64,000 bases of DNA from Trichosphaerium sp. ATCC 40318 (lineage: Eukaryota > Discosea > Flabellinia > Trichosidae): the NCBI GenBank assembly GCA_038496445.1, contig JALMLS010000480.1:1-64000 (forward strand), read 5' to 3'. The notes below the pieces were generated by a model that was not told where the DNA came from, did not search any database, and saw only the letters and a list, made by a program, of their open reading frames with translations. The position numbers and the translations under genes were made by a program. Below, piece after piece: positions 1 to 11,410 of the stretch. Position 1 is the first letter of the stretch, and each line of letters opens with the position of its first letter.

Positions 1-1755
1 CTGAATGCGCAGTAAACGTATTATCAGGACCTAGCTTAGGAAGAAAAATACGTTCATCTCAATGGCAAAATAAGCAATCTTTTGTAAAACCAACAAATTA
101 CTCACTTGTCCGATATAAAAGTGGATTAAAAGGTACCTATTTTGAAATTGTATAACACCTTTTATCGCTCAAATTACGCAACACTAACACTCTTAACATT
201 ACAGGTGACGCTGTGTTACTTTTACACTCGGAGTTAAGTAGCAGATCGATAATAGAGTCTAGTAAAGAGTACAAGGCATTAGTATTAGCGTGGTCCAATG
301 ATTACATGAGTCCTGGGTGTTCCATGTATTTTTTTTACGGTAAATGACCTCACATCACGTGCTTGTTCGAACAATTTTGAAGATGTTTCTAATTTTGGTT
401 TCTAGAACAATCGTCACGTGATTTGACAGTACCAATAATAGAAATTAATCCAGATGAAGTTCCAGAGTTATTTTCGAATGATAGTGTTCTTATTACCATA
501 ACACCAGGTACGTAGCAAGTATCATAACTAAAAATCAGCCGTAAAAAGCTAAAAAGATTGTTTTTTTCGAATAGGCGAAAACAAATGCTACGAGTACTTT
601 ACAAGTGGTTGGCATACATTTTTTCAAGTAACACTATCTATATTTTGCTTGGGTGTTGTGGGACTATGTTTGGTGAGGTACATAATCCAGAAATAATGTA
701 ACCTAAAAACAGCACGTTAAAACTTATCGTACATATAGATTGTACCAGCACTATGTTAATAGAGCTTGTGGAATATCTTTGGCTATTATTGCAATAAGCA
801 TAGAACTCTTCGCAAGTGCACGTGCGTATATTCTAGTTCTTTTTTATAAGTATTTACTAACAGAGCTTATAAGTGAAACTTATTAGTATTGTCAACTTTT
901 TGGGATCTCGTCGTTTGTATCACTATCAAGCAGATACCTTTTTTCTTACTCTTAGTACACCTTTTACTACAATCACAAATGTGATGATAACAATGTTTTG
1001 GTAAGGAAATACATAACCTCCGTTTTCAGGTAGTAACAGTTTGCAATTAGGCATGAAGCTCTTGTTTATAAAGGAGTAGTTGTACATAAGTTCTTGCACT
1101 CAAGGCTATTCAGAGCACTCTTTGTAGTATTATTCTCTCTGCTTGTTGTTATGGAACTCATTGCATCTATTGCTCGTATAGCTACTAACCAGTCTCCTCG
1201 TGCTGTAACACTGTTACCTCATGTACTTAATTTTGCTACTAATTTCGCCACATTGATCTACAGCACTTTCATCCTCAAGCACGTGCGTGATTTCTTCAAC
1301 AATCCAAAGCTATCTATGCTTAAGTAATGTATAGGTATATGATAAGGTTTCTGAAGGAACTAAAGACAAGCCGTCATCATCTGAGAAAATGATAAAAAAA
1401 GTACACTAGCAATGATCTAAAATTAGCCAAGCCACCTAATCTGTTTTAGATACGAACACGTATGGTTGCCAACACCATACTACTGTCGTTACTTCTTATC
1501 GTTATTGTAATTTTAGCTATACCTCCACCAAAGAATACAGCTGTTATTGCAACAACGTTGAGTACAGGTACACTATATGCTCTTCAAATGGGATTGTCTT
1601 TCTTACAGGTAAGAATGTACATTGAGTATGTTCTAACTTGTTGTGAAAAGGTGTACTCATTCCAAGCCCCTATAAAACCTAAGAAGGCAACTGAACAGTA
1701 TGTGGCGACAACTAAGAAACAAATGAAAGAATCTATTGACAATACAGATGATTGA
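1..1755 (+). CDS. Seven-transmembrane receptor-like protein, 5' end outside the window
   Basis: Eight exons join in one frame: up to 132, 205-339, 406-507, 575-677, 739-849, 887-1000, 1051-1282 and 1450-1755. The part before about residue 160 of the visible protein looks extracellular. Seven hydrophobic segments follow, the first around TLSIFCLGVVGLCLV and the last around TLYALQMGLSFLQV, then a short polar tail ending KESIDNTDD. The topology suggests a GPCR-type receptor, but I do not recognise the family. The junction 1282/1450 is the weakest: without it the frame stops at 1327 after five segments, and 1450-1755 would be a separate small membrane protein. All other introns are 27-72 nt with GT-AG ends. 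Confidence 0.55.
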
Positions 1756-2403
1756 ATGTTACTACACAGTAAAATCTGATTTGGTTTTATATCGGAATAG
1801 TTTCTGTACCTACAAGATTATTAAAGCTTGAACTGTAAAACCCCACAGAAAATGTTGAGCGCAACGTGTCAAAGCCCCGTAGCGTATTTGCACGGTGATA
1901 GTTTTGGTCTTCTTGAAGCACCCTCCAACACACCCAACAAGACTAGTTTATGTTCACTGAACGCCTGACTTGAAGTAAGTAATTGTTAACTGCAAACGCC
2001 CATGGAGGTTCCTGTAGAAATTTAGCATTTTATTTTTGCGCTATTGAAGCAATCTGTTGTGGATCAACGTAATTTGGTAAATACATGCAAGTTTATAGCT
2101 CAAGCGATGCCATCTTTACAACCACGTACAGAAATACACGTAATAAAACGAGAGGTAGCGTTAATCATGTTTTCAGCCTCCGTACGTCTGTCAATAAACA
2201 AAACGCACCTAGATGATGTATGTGCACCCTGAAGACCGCGAAAAGATGCTAAATAGCCTAAAAACAAGCCATAGGTTTGGTTTATATACTCTACCTTCCG
2301 TTTCAAGGTTTTTAAAGCGATTGCTTGTAGTACGGCATTCCTCGTTCCTAAACTGATCTAATACTTATCTTAAGAGTACCGGCGATGAACGTACTCTTGT
2401 GTC

Positions 2404-2641
2404 AATGCTAATTAAGCATCATTACGACACTTGGGACTCAACAAAGTTTAGCGCAAAGGAAGTTTTTGTAGAAAAAACAATAAGAGTTTTAAAGGACTGG
2501 GTTGCTGTTGGTACTGTGTCTATTGATAGTATTGAATCTTTTATTGATTTAGCCAATACTGATAATATATCTTGGAATGCTAGATTGTATATATTGGAAT
2601 GGATTAAGAAAGAGCGCAGGCAAAAATTGCTTGATGAATAA
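2404..2641 (+). CDS. Small uncharacterised protein or last exon of a gene
   Basis: An open frame of about 79 residues with coding-like composition, ending in a charged helix (WIKKERRQKLLDE). No family is recognised. The frame stays open upstream to about 2354, so the ATG at 2404 may lie inside a larger exon. The stretch 2044-2232 on the same strand is open and could hold earlier exons, but I could not join it in frame with standard splice sites. Confidence 0.35.
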
Positions 2642-3110
2642 ACTTTTTTTCCTTTTTATTTCTTACTATTTTTGATTGCTATGTCCTATGCCTCTAGTTT
2701 CTTAGTTGGTACGAGAACAGTTCCTGTTGTATGCAATCCTGTTTGATGTTAAATTTATTGTTTGTGTTTTTCTGTTATTGTATGTTGTAATTTAGTATGG
2801 TGGGTGATAATCCGAAGAGACGATGCAATCAAATAATAAAAAAGGCTTAAAAGAGAAATACAATTTCGTATTTTAAGTCTTGTAACAATAACTTCAATAG
2901 TCACTGCTACACAGGACAATGAATCATAACTGACGAGATAACAAGTGGTGTTGTATAGGTATTAATAAGTAAGGTTTATATGTATACATAAGTTATGGGT
3001 AGCTATAGCGTTATATCCTGAGTAGTACTAAACAACACTTAAATTATTGGAATTTTCTCTTGCACGACATGTGCAAGGTTCAGGTTTTATTTGTAAGTCA
3101 ACATAAACTG
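2642..3110. other. Intergenic, no gene seen
   Basis: AT-rich spacer between a plus-strand end and the 3' end of a minus-strand gene. An AATAAA-like run near 2830 could serve as a polyadenylation signal. Nothing else is seen. The stretch 1756-2043 also shows no convincing gene. Confidence 0.4.
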
Positions 3111-4172
3111 TTACTTTTTACGAAGTAAACGGTCAATAAAATCACCTGAAGTTTCGTCAAAAAACGTTACAGAAGGAACACCCTTCAATGCTTTTATGCC
3201 AGCTTCTGTAACTTGTTTACAATTATCCACAACAATAGTATTAACTCCAGTTAATGCTTTGATACCATCATTCGTAACACTCTCACAATGCCATAGTTTA
3301 ATTGTATGAACACCAGACAATGCTCTGATGCCATCGTCTGTAATATGTGCCATGCTTAAGTCAATTGTATGAACGCCTGCTAGTGCCTTGATTCCATCAT
3401 CTGTAACAGAGTCACAATAAAATAGTCTGATTGTATGAACACCAGACAACGCTTTAATACCATCATCTGTAATATGGTTGAAGCTTAAAGAAATTGTATG
3501 AACACCCAATAATGCTTTGATGCCGACATCAGTAACATATTTACAACTGCACAAAGAAATTGTATGAACACCAGCCAATGCCTTAACACCATTGTCTGTA
3601 ACACTACAGCCATAAAGTTTAATAGAATGAACACCAGCTAATGCTTTAATACCATCGTCTGTAACATTTGTACATTTGCTTAAGTCAATCGTGTGAACAC
3701 CAGACAACGCTCTAACGCCCTTATCTGTCACATTTGCGTTCCATAATAAAATCTTGTGTACTCCAGCAAGTTGTACAAGGTGATCATCAGTAACATACTT
3801 ACAATTAAAGAGGTCAATACAGTTAACAATGTTGAGGTTTGTAAAATCAACCTTCAGCAAGTCTTTTCTCTTTAAACTTAGATCGTATACTCCTTGTAGA
3901 TACTTTAGATGCTTTTGCTTGATGGAGAATCGAAGAGTAATACTATTGGTGTGTATGAGGTGTGGTAGTTTTTTGAAGAGCTCTTTCAGCTTTTTTGGTG
4001 TTTTAAGGACGATTTCTCTTGTGTTTACGTATCCCACGTGATTTATTGCGATATTTGATAAAAGTTTGGATGTACGAACAACTGAGTGCATATTTAAGAG
4101 CGAGACATATTGTAGAATATGAACAATGACTTCAACAGGTATCTCTTCAAAGAATGCGCTGTTTTGGTTCAT
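3111..4172 (-). CDS. F-box/LRR protein, subfamily A (intronless)
   Basis: A 353-residue single-exon protein. Residues 8-45 form an F-box-like helix set beginning FFEEIPVEVIVHIL. From about residue 115 there are ten leucine-rich repeats of 22-25 residues with the consensus VTDDGIKALAGVHTIxL, the cysteine-containing (AMN1/SKP2-like) type. F-box/LRR proteins usually bind Skp1 through the F-box and hold a substrate with the LRR solenoid, marking it for ubiquitination. The paralogue at 6451-7902 shares the start (SAFFxEIPVEVI) and the region between F-box and LRRs. Successive repeats are nearly identical at DNA level, which points to recent unit duplication or conversion. It has no introns although most neighbours are intron-rich. 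Confidence 0.9.
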   Translation of the reverse strand: MNQNSAFFEEIPVEVIVHILQYVSLLNMHSVVRTSKLLSNIAINHVGYVNTREIVLKTPKKLKELFKKLPHLIHTNSITLRFSIKQKHLKYLQGVYDLSLKRKDLLKVDFTNLNIVNCIDLFNCKYVTDDHLVQLAGVHKILLWNANVTDKGVRALSGVHTIDLSKCTNVTDDGIKALAGVHSIKLYGCSVTDNGVKALAGVHTISLCSCKYVTDVGIKALLGVHTISLSFNHITDDGIKALSGVHTIRLFYCDSVTDDGIKALAGVHTIDLSMAHITDDGIRALSGVHTIKLWHCESVTNDGIKALTGVNTIVVDNCKQVTEAGIKALKGVPSVTFFDETSGDFIDRLLRKK

Positions 4173-4375
4173 TTTTCTGTATACTAGTGAGAAGTAGTTT
4201 CTAAGCTAAAGCTGAACGGTTTTAGGTAAACTTAAGCTAGCAATTGTATTTTTGTGTTAAGTCAAACCGCTGTACTTGATTTACAACACAACTATTGTCT
4301 GTCGCAAGCAAGTTTGCGGAGAAAACCAAGCCTGCTACCTAGCTTGTGCCTTAATATCATTGTCGCCTTGTTACA

Positions 4376-4738
4376 ATTTGACACTTCTGTCAAATGGTGT
4401 AGAACTATCACAATGTGCACTATTTGCCTGCCATTAATCACAATGCTGGCATAGTACAACGTACGTCCCTTAAGTGATAAACACATTTTGAGCATTCCAC
4501 CAAACACAGACGATGCCTCAAACACTTTGCTTTAAAAATCAACGTACGCGTATATAACTTACAAGCTACGCTAGTACCTACTCCACACTAACAGAAGCGC
4601 TCTCGCAGCATTCAAATAACAAAGCAGTTATATTGACATAAAAACCTCTCACAACAGTACCAACGTTGCTGTGGGTCAATATGTTAGTAAAACTTTTCGG
4701 TAGATTTGTTAAATCATGTGTCCACCTGCAAAAAATCA
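4376..4738. repeat. Diverged duplicate, copy A
   Basis: Similar in order to 5064-5590. Shared blocks are the start near 4380 (tgacacttctgtcaaatggt), a middle block near 4535 (caacgtacgcgtatataact), a run with acagaagcgctct near 4590, and an end with gtttgttaaatca. It carries no intact gene. Short minus-strand open frames here are not supported. Confidence 0.6.
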
Positions 4739-5063
4739 TCATAAACCATACTATATTGCTTTACACGCTCAACAAAGCTACGCTCTTAACTACACGGCAT
4801 GCACATAACTAGAAGGTAAAAGAAGCAAATTGACAAAAAAACTTCAAAATCAAAATAGCATCAAGAAAGTTATACTTATTTATAGTTGATTCTAGTGATG
4901 AATAGAATACTGAATCTATTGCCAAGATGTGAAAAGTTGGCAATAGTCGATTCTATTCCGATTCGGTTTTCAGAAGAGCGACTGTATTGTCTGTTTCAGT
5001 CAAGTTTTACTAATATTTTCTAGAAAGTGAGTTTTTAGCACTTTTAGCAGATCTAGCAAGATC

Positions 5064-5590
5064 TGACACTTCTGTCAAATGGTGTAGATATATCACAATG
5101 TGAACTATTTGTGTTACAATGTTGTCCTTCATTGTATGACATAGGTACCTTACGGTAAGTGATAGCAAAATTTTCAATGTAAGTTTCAACAGACCATGGA
5201 AGATGATCGCAGTATTTCACCTACGCCAACTGTACACGGTACGATCAAACCACAAAGGTGTTCAATGCGCTAAAAGCGAATTAAAAAGGTATGATGTCCT
5301 ACAAAGCTATCGCATTACCAAACACGGTATGAATGCCTCAAAACACTGTTTGCTGTATGTTTTGCTTCAAAAAATCAACGTACGTGTATAACTTACTAGC
5401 GCTACGCTAGCGCCTACCCCACGCTAACAGAAGCGCTCTGGTAGCATCCAAGCAGCAATGAAGGTGTAACAACGTCAAAACCGCCCCAAAACACCGCCAG
5501 CGTTGCTGTAGGCTTTGTAAACGCCGCTAGGCGTCAAATATGTAAATAAAAAAGTTTGCTCTGGGTTTGTTAAATCACGTGGGTTTGAAA
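5064..5590. repeat. Diverged duplicate, copy B
   Basis: Second copy of the block at 4376-4738, in the same orientation about 690-830 bp away, and longer because of internal insertions. The block near 5640-5665 carries an inverted copy of the tgacacttctgtca motif. The rest of 4739-6450 shows no gene. Confidence 0.55.
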
Positions 5591-6450
5591 CGGTTGGATT
5601 CACTGGACAGGCGGGTAGATCACATTTAAAAAAATGACAATTTGCAAGATCTGTCAGAAGTGTCAAATCCGTCAGATCGGACAGATCGGGCAGAAACTGG
5701 ATTTTTTTTGCTAAAAGTCAGTCTGTCTCAAAACTTGAATGAAACAGACAATAATAAGACTACTAGTGTTTTTCATGGCGAGTATAAGCGTTGGTTTGAT
5801 ACAGAATACCGGTTATAAGTCCTCGACTATTTTAGGAGCTGCACCAGCGCTTTCCAGTTTCGTAAGTCTTAACATGAGTATGTATGTGTACTGAGAGATT
5901 ATCAAATCGCTACAATGGAAGCAGAACCAAGGGTTTTAAGTTGTGTTTGCCCCTAGCTGGCTTGCCAGTTCGAGACATTAATCATCACATGTATTTCCAA
6001 AAAAAAAACTCAACACGTGATAACAAGTAAACAAACAAAAAAAACCCCTTCATCTGTAACGTGCAGCGTCACCATGTTCAGTATGCATTCTTTCCAAGTA
6101 TTTCCACGAAGATATTTATTGTGAACTTTGACGAAATACACAAATGTATTCTCTGAATGTATTACGTATGTCACTAATAAATTACGCTACTATCCTACAA
6201 CTAAGGCCACGTCTCTCTTACACGTATTTTCATATTTCGTGTGCCCTTTAACGTTTCAACATCACTTGTGGGACTGTAAAAAAAACCTAAAATCCAAAAA
6301 TCATTCCCAAAATATTCGTTTTTTCTTCTTGTAGAAAAACCACGTGGTTCCCTGGTCAATCGCAGTTTTGCCGGCTATAGTTACGCTCCCACTTACTTGA
6401 AATTGTTTCTAGGCATATCGCCTGCTACCTGTAGTACTAAGGTGCACAAA

Positions 6451-7902
6451 ATGAACTCAGACAGCGCATTCTTTGATGAGATCCCCGTTGAAGTCATTAT
6501 TCATATTCTACGGTTTGCTCCCGTGTTATCTATGCGCTCAGTAGTACATACATCTACATTATTATCCAATGTCGCGATACAACACTTGGGGTATTACGAC
6601 AGGACAAGTATACGAATGAATACAAGAAAAAAGCTTAGACGTCTATTCAAGGAAGCCCCATTCCTCATAAAGAAACATACAATTGCCCTTGACTACACTA
6701 TCAAACAAAAAGACTTAAAGTACCTACAAGATGCTTATGCCCTTGAACTGAAGGAAGTTAACCGAAAAGTTGATTTTACAGACTTTAATGTAATTGATGG
6801 CATTGACTTTTCTTACTGTTATAACGTGACCGATGATCATCTTATACAACTTGCTGGAATACGTAAAATTAAATTATACAAAGCATTTGTTACAGATGAA
6901 GGTGTTAAAGCATTAGCCGGTGTTCGTATGATTGACTTGAGAGAATGTGGTGGTTTCAAGCGTATCACAGATGACAGTATTAAGGCTTTAGTTGGCGTTC
7001 AAACACTTAATGTACAAGGAGCAGATGTTACAGATGATGGTATTAAAACATTGTTACTTGCAGGAAGCATTCACTCGATTGATATTAGTCATTGTAGGAA
7101 CATAACAGATGGTTGTATTAAGACGCTAGCACAAGCACGTGTTCATACCATTTCTTTAGGGCATTTGAAGGTTACAGAGGAATCTATCAAAGCACTAGGT
7201 GTAGCTGGAGTTCATACGATTAATCTTTGTAGCACAAATGTTACAGATGATGGTGTTAAATCATTTGCTGGCATTCACAATATTGATTTATCGAACTGCG
7301 ATCTTGTTACAGATGAAGGTGTTAAAGCATTATCTGGTGTTCATACAATTAATTTAAATAATTGCAAGCGTATTACTGATGAAGGTGTGAGTGCATTGGG
7401 AGGTGTGCATGTAATTGATTTATGTGGTTGTTTTCGAATAACAGATGAAGGTGTTAAACCCCTAGCTGGTGTTCATACAATTAGTCTATCATATACAAAA
7501 GTTACAGATACTGGCATCAAGGCTTTGGGTGGTGTTCACACTATTCGTCTCTGGTATTGCAATGTGACAGATGATGGTATTAAAGCACTGGCAGGCGTTC
7601 ATACAATTGACTTGGGTGATTGTACTAAGATAACAGATGATGGGATTAAAGTATTAGCTGGAGTTTACTCAATTAACTTGAAAGGCTGTACCCTTGTAAC
7701 AGACAAAGGGGTTAAAGCTTTAGCTGGTGTTCACGAGATAGACGTGTCCTACTGTAATAATATTACAGATGATGGCATAAAGGCACTGGCGGGTGTATAT
7801 GCAATCAATATAACGAGTTGTATGCTTGTTACAAAAAAAGGCATCAAGGCTTTAGGTGATGCACGAATAGTACGAAATTTGGGCGATTTGTTAAACTACT
7901 AA
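6451..7902 (+). CDS. F-box/LRR protein, subfamily A (intronless)
   Basis: I take the ATG at 6451, giving 483 residues, because the protein then aligns with its paralogue at 3111-4172 from the first residues; an in-frame start at 6397 adds 18 residues absent there. The F-box lies at about residues 5-45. Some fifteen LRRs follow from about residue 120, with the motif ITDEGVKALAGVHTIxL and one conserved Cys in many units. The predicted role is an SCF-type substrate receptor. Some units carry small insertions (for example after RECGG), so the solenoid is irregular. No introns. Confidence 0.9.
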   Translation: MNSDSAFFDEIPVEVIIHILRFAPVLSMRSVVHTSTLLSNVAIQHLGYYDRTSIRMNTRKKLRRLFKEAPFLIKKHTIALDYTIKQKDLKYLQDAYALELKEVNRKVDFTDFNVIDGIDFSYCYNVTDDHLIQLAGIRKIKLYKAFVTDEGVKALAGVRMIDLRECGGFKRITDDSIKALVGVQTLNVQGADVTDDGIKTLLLAGSIHSIDISHCRNITDGCIKTLAQARVHTISLGHLKVTEESIKALGVAGVHTINLCSTNVTDDGVKSFAGIHNIDLSNCDLVTDEGVKALSGVHTINLNNCKRITDEGVSALGGVHVIDLCGCFRITDEGVKPLAGVHTISLSYTKVTDTGIKALGGVHTIRLWYCNVTDDGIKALAGVHTIDLGDCTKITDDGIKVLAGVYSINLKGCTLVTDKGVKALAGVHEIDVSYCNNITDDGIKALAGVYAINITSCMLVTKKGIKALGDARIVRNLGDLLNY

Positions 7903-8096
7903 TGCTAGTATGTTAACAAAAATAAAAGTAGTGTTACATGAATTTAAGTGTTTGTTGCGCACAGTATGTTAATTCACACGAGTACAAAGCATACACCTTG
8001 CTGTGTCTTGAACTAAACCCTTGAATACCATTGGTGTAAAAGAAATTGAACAACTTTGAGGACCACAGTGATTTGTTTCAAATTTAGGGATTGTAT

Positions 8097-8554
8097 TAAT
8101 GCCCTTCCGTATCCGCAAAATGGTTTATTTTGTGTGGTACTGGCAACTGGTCACTCACAAATCCAAATCTTGACGGTTTACTATGGCAGCAAAAAAAGTA
8201 ATATTTGTCGCGTGTTCATAAAACACAATATAAACGGCAGCACTTTATGTGTGTAGTATTGCCAGATTGTCTACCTTAGAGAAGTGCTAATGATGGGTTT
8301 TTAATAACAACCCGCAAGCGCTATCAAAGTTGTATGTGTGGTATTTGTGGGCGTAAGTCAATCCGTCAACTCACAAACTTCTTGACCGTTTACTGGCAGG
8401 CAAATAGTAATGAACAGTAATGTGAATCTTTTTACTCATGAATAATAAGGAAGTGGTCTTGACCGCCTTTTGGCATAGCTGTAAGCTAGACTTCCTTATA
8501 AATACTGGGTGTATTTGAATATTCATAGTATTCATGAGTAATGGAAGGGCATCA
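8097..8554. mobile_element. hAT-like MITE, decayed copy
   Basis: The ends taatgcccttccgt and atggaagggcatca are inverted and match the termini of the better preserved copy at 33231-33595. Internal matches include GACCGTTTACTG and TGTATTTGAA..ATTCA..GTATTCAT. The flanks show no clear target duplication, as expected for an old insertion. Inside, near 8455-8485, is a stretch with a TGGCATAG box A-like motif that recurs at 31855-31890. No protein is encoded. Confidence 0.65.
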
Positions 8555-8842
8555 GTGCATTAGTGTGTATTCAGGAGGCGCAAGATATTGTGACTAAAAC
8601 ATGGCAGAAAGTGAGTAGAGCTTTGATAAGAATAACAGATTGTGATATTTGGAAGTATAGTCAAGAACTCACAAGATCGAATTCTTAGTTGTCTGATGGC
8701 TTTGTCTTGAATGTCTTGCGTGTATCAGATGCAATACCGGTTATTGATATTAGTACTACACTAACTACAAGTCACGTGGAGAATCAAACAGGAAACTTGT
8801 TGACCTTTAAGATTTATTGTTTTAAAAAACGTTGTACGCAAT

Positions 8843-9991
8843 ATGAGCGATAGTAATACAAGTGAATCTTCCTTAAACGAACGCAAACAAGACTCAACAT
8901 TGCTTTGTTTACCACTAGAGATCCAACATATGATTTTAAACACAGATTATCACGCTTTTATCAATTGGCCTCTTCTTTGTTTTCCAGCGGCAGAAACGAG
9001 CAGATTTAATGCAAATATGGACAAACACGGAACGTTTAGAAAATTCATGGCCGATGGAGCAAAACGCGTTGAAACCAAGTTCAAAAATGGCACCACAGCT
9101 GGTTGGGAGCGTAAGTGGCACCCAAACGGCCAATTAGCGGTCGAACGGTACAACAGACATGGTAAAAGAAGAAACAAAGGCTATCTCTATCACTACCGTA
9201 AATGGTATCCATCTGGAGCTAAATACAAGGAAGGGTTTTATAAACAGGGCGTAAAACATGGCAGATTCTCGGTTTTTCAAGCAAATGGTTCATTGAGAAC
9301 AACAGGAGTTTACAACAAAGGTAGAAAGAATGGTGAATTTTTGACTTACTCAGTGCGTGATGGACAGATTCTAGAGTCTTGCTTTTACAAACAAGGTCAA
9401 AAACACGGTTTATTGACTGTTTATAGCCAAGAGTTCATTGATAGTTATCAAATGAAGGAAGGAATGATTTGTGGAGAGTGCAAGAAAATTAGAAAAAAAA
9501 CCAATCAACTTGTTGTCCATTGTTTTGCAATGAACACAGGTTGTTGCCATGAAAATGTCCATAGATTTCAACTATACCATGGAGAGTATAAGAAATATGA
9601 TGATTCAGGTAATCTAAGGAAGCATTGTTGGTTTAACAAGGGTGAGCCTGAAGGAGACTATATTTTATACAGATATGGCTTAATGAAAGTCAAGTATTCC
9701 TACAAGTGTTTTGTTGATACACCTGGTTATATACCACGTGCAAAAAATCATCGTAAACAATACTATAATAGGACTACTAGTGTTAGACATGGCGAGTATA
9801 AGCTTTGGTATGAAAATGGTCAACTTCAAGAACACTGCTTTTTTAAAGACAGATTAAAGCATGGAGAGTATAAAGTTTGGTATCGTAATGGGCAGTTACA
9901 AATCCATTGTTTCTATGTTAAAGGTATAGAAAAAGGTGAATATAAAAGTTGGAACCAAGATGGTGTATTAGCTCAACATAGCTTTCTTTGA
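8843..9991 (+). CDS. F-box-like/MORN-variant repeat protein (intronless)
   Basis: A 382-residue protein. Residues 24-58 resemble a short F-box (LPLEIQHMIL, then WPLLCFPAAETSRFN). After that come about a dozen repeats of 22-25 residues of the type HGEYKxWYxNGQLxxxCFY, the MORN_2/YwqK-like variant. The same two-part plan is found in three other genes here (31462, 57698 and 62601). The repeats form extended beta-hairpin sheets in known proteins; the partner is unknown. By analogy the N-terminal motif could recruit Skp1, which is inference. The middle of the array (residues 195-235) has Cys-rich irregular units. Confidence 0.8.
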   Translation: MSDSNTSESSLNERKQDSTLLCLPLEIQHMILNTDYHAFINWPLLCFPAAETSRFNANMDKHGTFRKFMADGAKRVETKFKNGTTAGWERKWHPNGQLAVERYNRHGKRRNKGYLYHYRKWYPSGAKYKEGFYKQGVKHGRFSVFQANGSLRTTGVYNKGRKNGEFLTYSVRDGQILESCFYKQGQKHGLLTVYSQEFIDSYQMKEGMICGECKKIRKKTNQLVVHCFAMNTGCCHENVHRFQLYHGEYKKYDDSGNLRKHCWFNKGEPEGDYILYRYGLMKVKYSYKCFVDTPGYIPRAKNHRKQYYNRTTSVRHGEYKLWYENGQLQEHCFFKDRLKHGEYKVWYRNGQLQIHCFYVKGIEKGEYKSWNQDGVLAQHSFL

Positions 9992-10380
9992 ACCTTGGAA
10001 AATGTCAACAAAAAGGTAGACTTGGAAACATCATTTTGTTTAAAATCTTATGGAAAGCAAGACAGTGCACGTTTTATCCCACATGCAGAGCCATTGTAGA
10101 ATCTTGTATCAAATAGTACATAATCTTGCGTTTTTTTTTGTTGTACATGTTGTGCTTAGTTTTCGTCAATGGTAAAAAGTAAGGAGTACCTTAAATCAAC
10201 ACGTGAAATAAAAGTTCAAAAAAAAAACAGTTCAAGTCTGTCAGAAATCTGCTTGTGTAATCTCCTCTGAGTTACATCTCTTAATTGGCGTTATAGTAAC
10301 CATTCCTGGCGGTGAGCGTTATTCTATGCACTGGCTGACACCCTCAACAAAAATAGAATTCAGCAAAAAAAAGTAGAATA

Positions 10381-10518
10381 AAAACACAACATCTGTTGAC
10401 TATCACGGGATGTAGCTTTACAACACGTGATCAGTGTACGTTAAATTTGATTTTGGTTGAAGACCAATAATTAAGAAACTTGCCAGCACGTGATAGTCAA
10501 CAAAAATGTTGTGTTTTT
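10381..10518. repeat. Inverted repeat upstream of the Ras-like gene
   Basis: Left arm 10381-10407 and right arm 10489-10518 are near-perfect inverted copies (ctgttgactatcacg against cgtgatagtcaaca, plus the outer acaacat block). About 80 bp separate them and include CACGTGATC. It could be a very small MITE or a hairpin in the promoter or 5' leader, since it ends about 70 bp before the start codon. Confidence 0.7.
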
Positions 10519-10585
10519 TCACATTCTGGTCTACTTTTTTTGTGCTAATTTTCTATTTTTGTTGAGGCACCACAAGAGCCACAAA

Positions 10586-11357
10586 ATGATGGCTATACAT
10601 AAAATAGTAGTACTAGGAGAAGGCGGGGTTGGAAAATCGTCAGTTATCTTACAATTAGTAACAAGCAAGTTTGTTCAAGACTGCGACCCCACATTAGAAG
10701 ACTCGTACACGTTTTAAATCATTTTACGCAAAGTATAGCTTATTCGATTGTATTTAGCCAAAAGAAAGCTAAAACCTCTCTCAGGTACCGCCACATGTGT
10801 GTTATTGATGAAAAACCTGTTATGTTGGATATTCTAGACGCAACGGGCAGAGGCGAGTTTTCTGCACTTCGTGATCAAGTACGTAAACAAACTGTATTGA
10901 GAAGTGTCATTCTAAAACATATGTGACCAGTGGATATCTGAAGCCGAAGGATTCTTGATTATTTATTCTATCACAAGCCGTGAGTCATTTGAGCAGGCAC
11001 CACAGTTTTTAAATAAGGTCTTAAGGTAAGAGGAAGCACGTGAACACGACAAAAGTTCCTTTTTTTTTTTTTTTGATTGAAACATAAAAAAGTTATTTTC
11101 AAAGAATTGAACAGTACTCAACGTCTTACTTGTTTTTTTGAAGGTTGAAAGATGCTGAATCAATTCCTGCTGTATTAGTAGGTAATAAAGCTGATTTAAG
11201 CGAAACAGATAGAAAAGTTGGTGAAGACAAAGGACAAGAACTAGCAAAAAAATACGGCATACCTTTTTTTGAGACTTCAGCTAAAACACGTGTCAATGTT
11301 GTAGAAGCGTTTTATGAACTTGTGAGAGAGATACGAACTAGAAATGTATCTAAATAA
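10586..11357 (+). CDS. Ras-family small GTPase with unusual switch II, four exons
   Basis: Exons 10586-10710, 10785-10878, 10931-11025 and 11144-11357 join in frame. P-loop GEGGVGKSS, effector loop with the switch I Thr (DPTLEDSYT), NKAD and TSAK base-recognition motifs are all present, so GTP binding is expected. The DxxG region reads DATGRGE instead of DTAGQEE: the catalytic Gln position is Arg, which in known Ras proteins impairs GTP hydrolysis. The protein ends RTRNVSK with no C-terminal Cys, so no CaaX prenylation is expected and membrane attachment, if any, must be by other means. It is a Ras/Rap-like GTPase by sequence; no subfamily can be named. An inverted repeat with CACGTG lies just upstream. 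Confidence 0.9.
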
Positions 11358-11410
11358 AAATAAACGGTCGTGAGAGTGATCACAGCCTGCAATTGTAAGA
11401 GTGATAGCAG

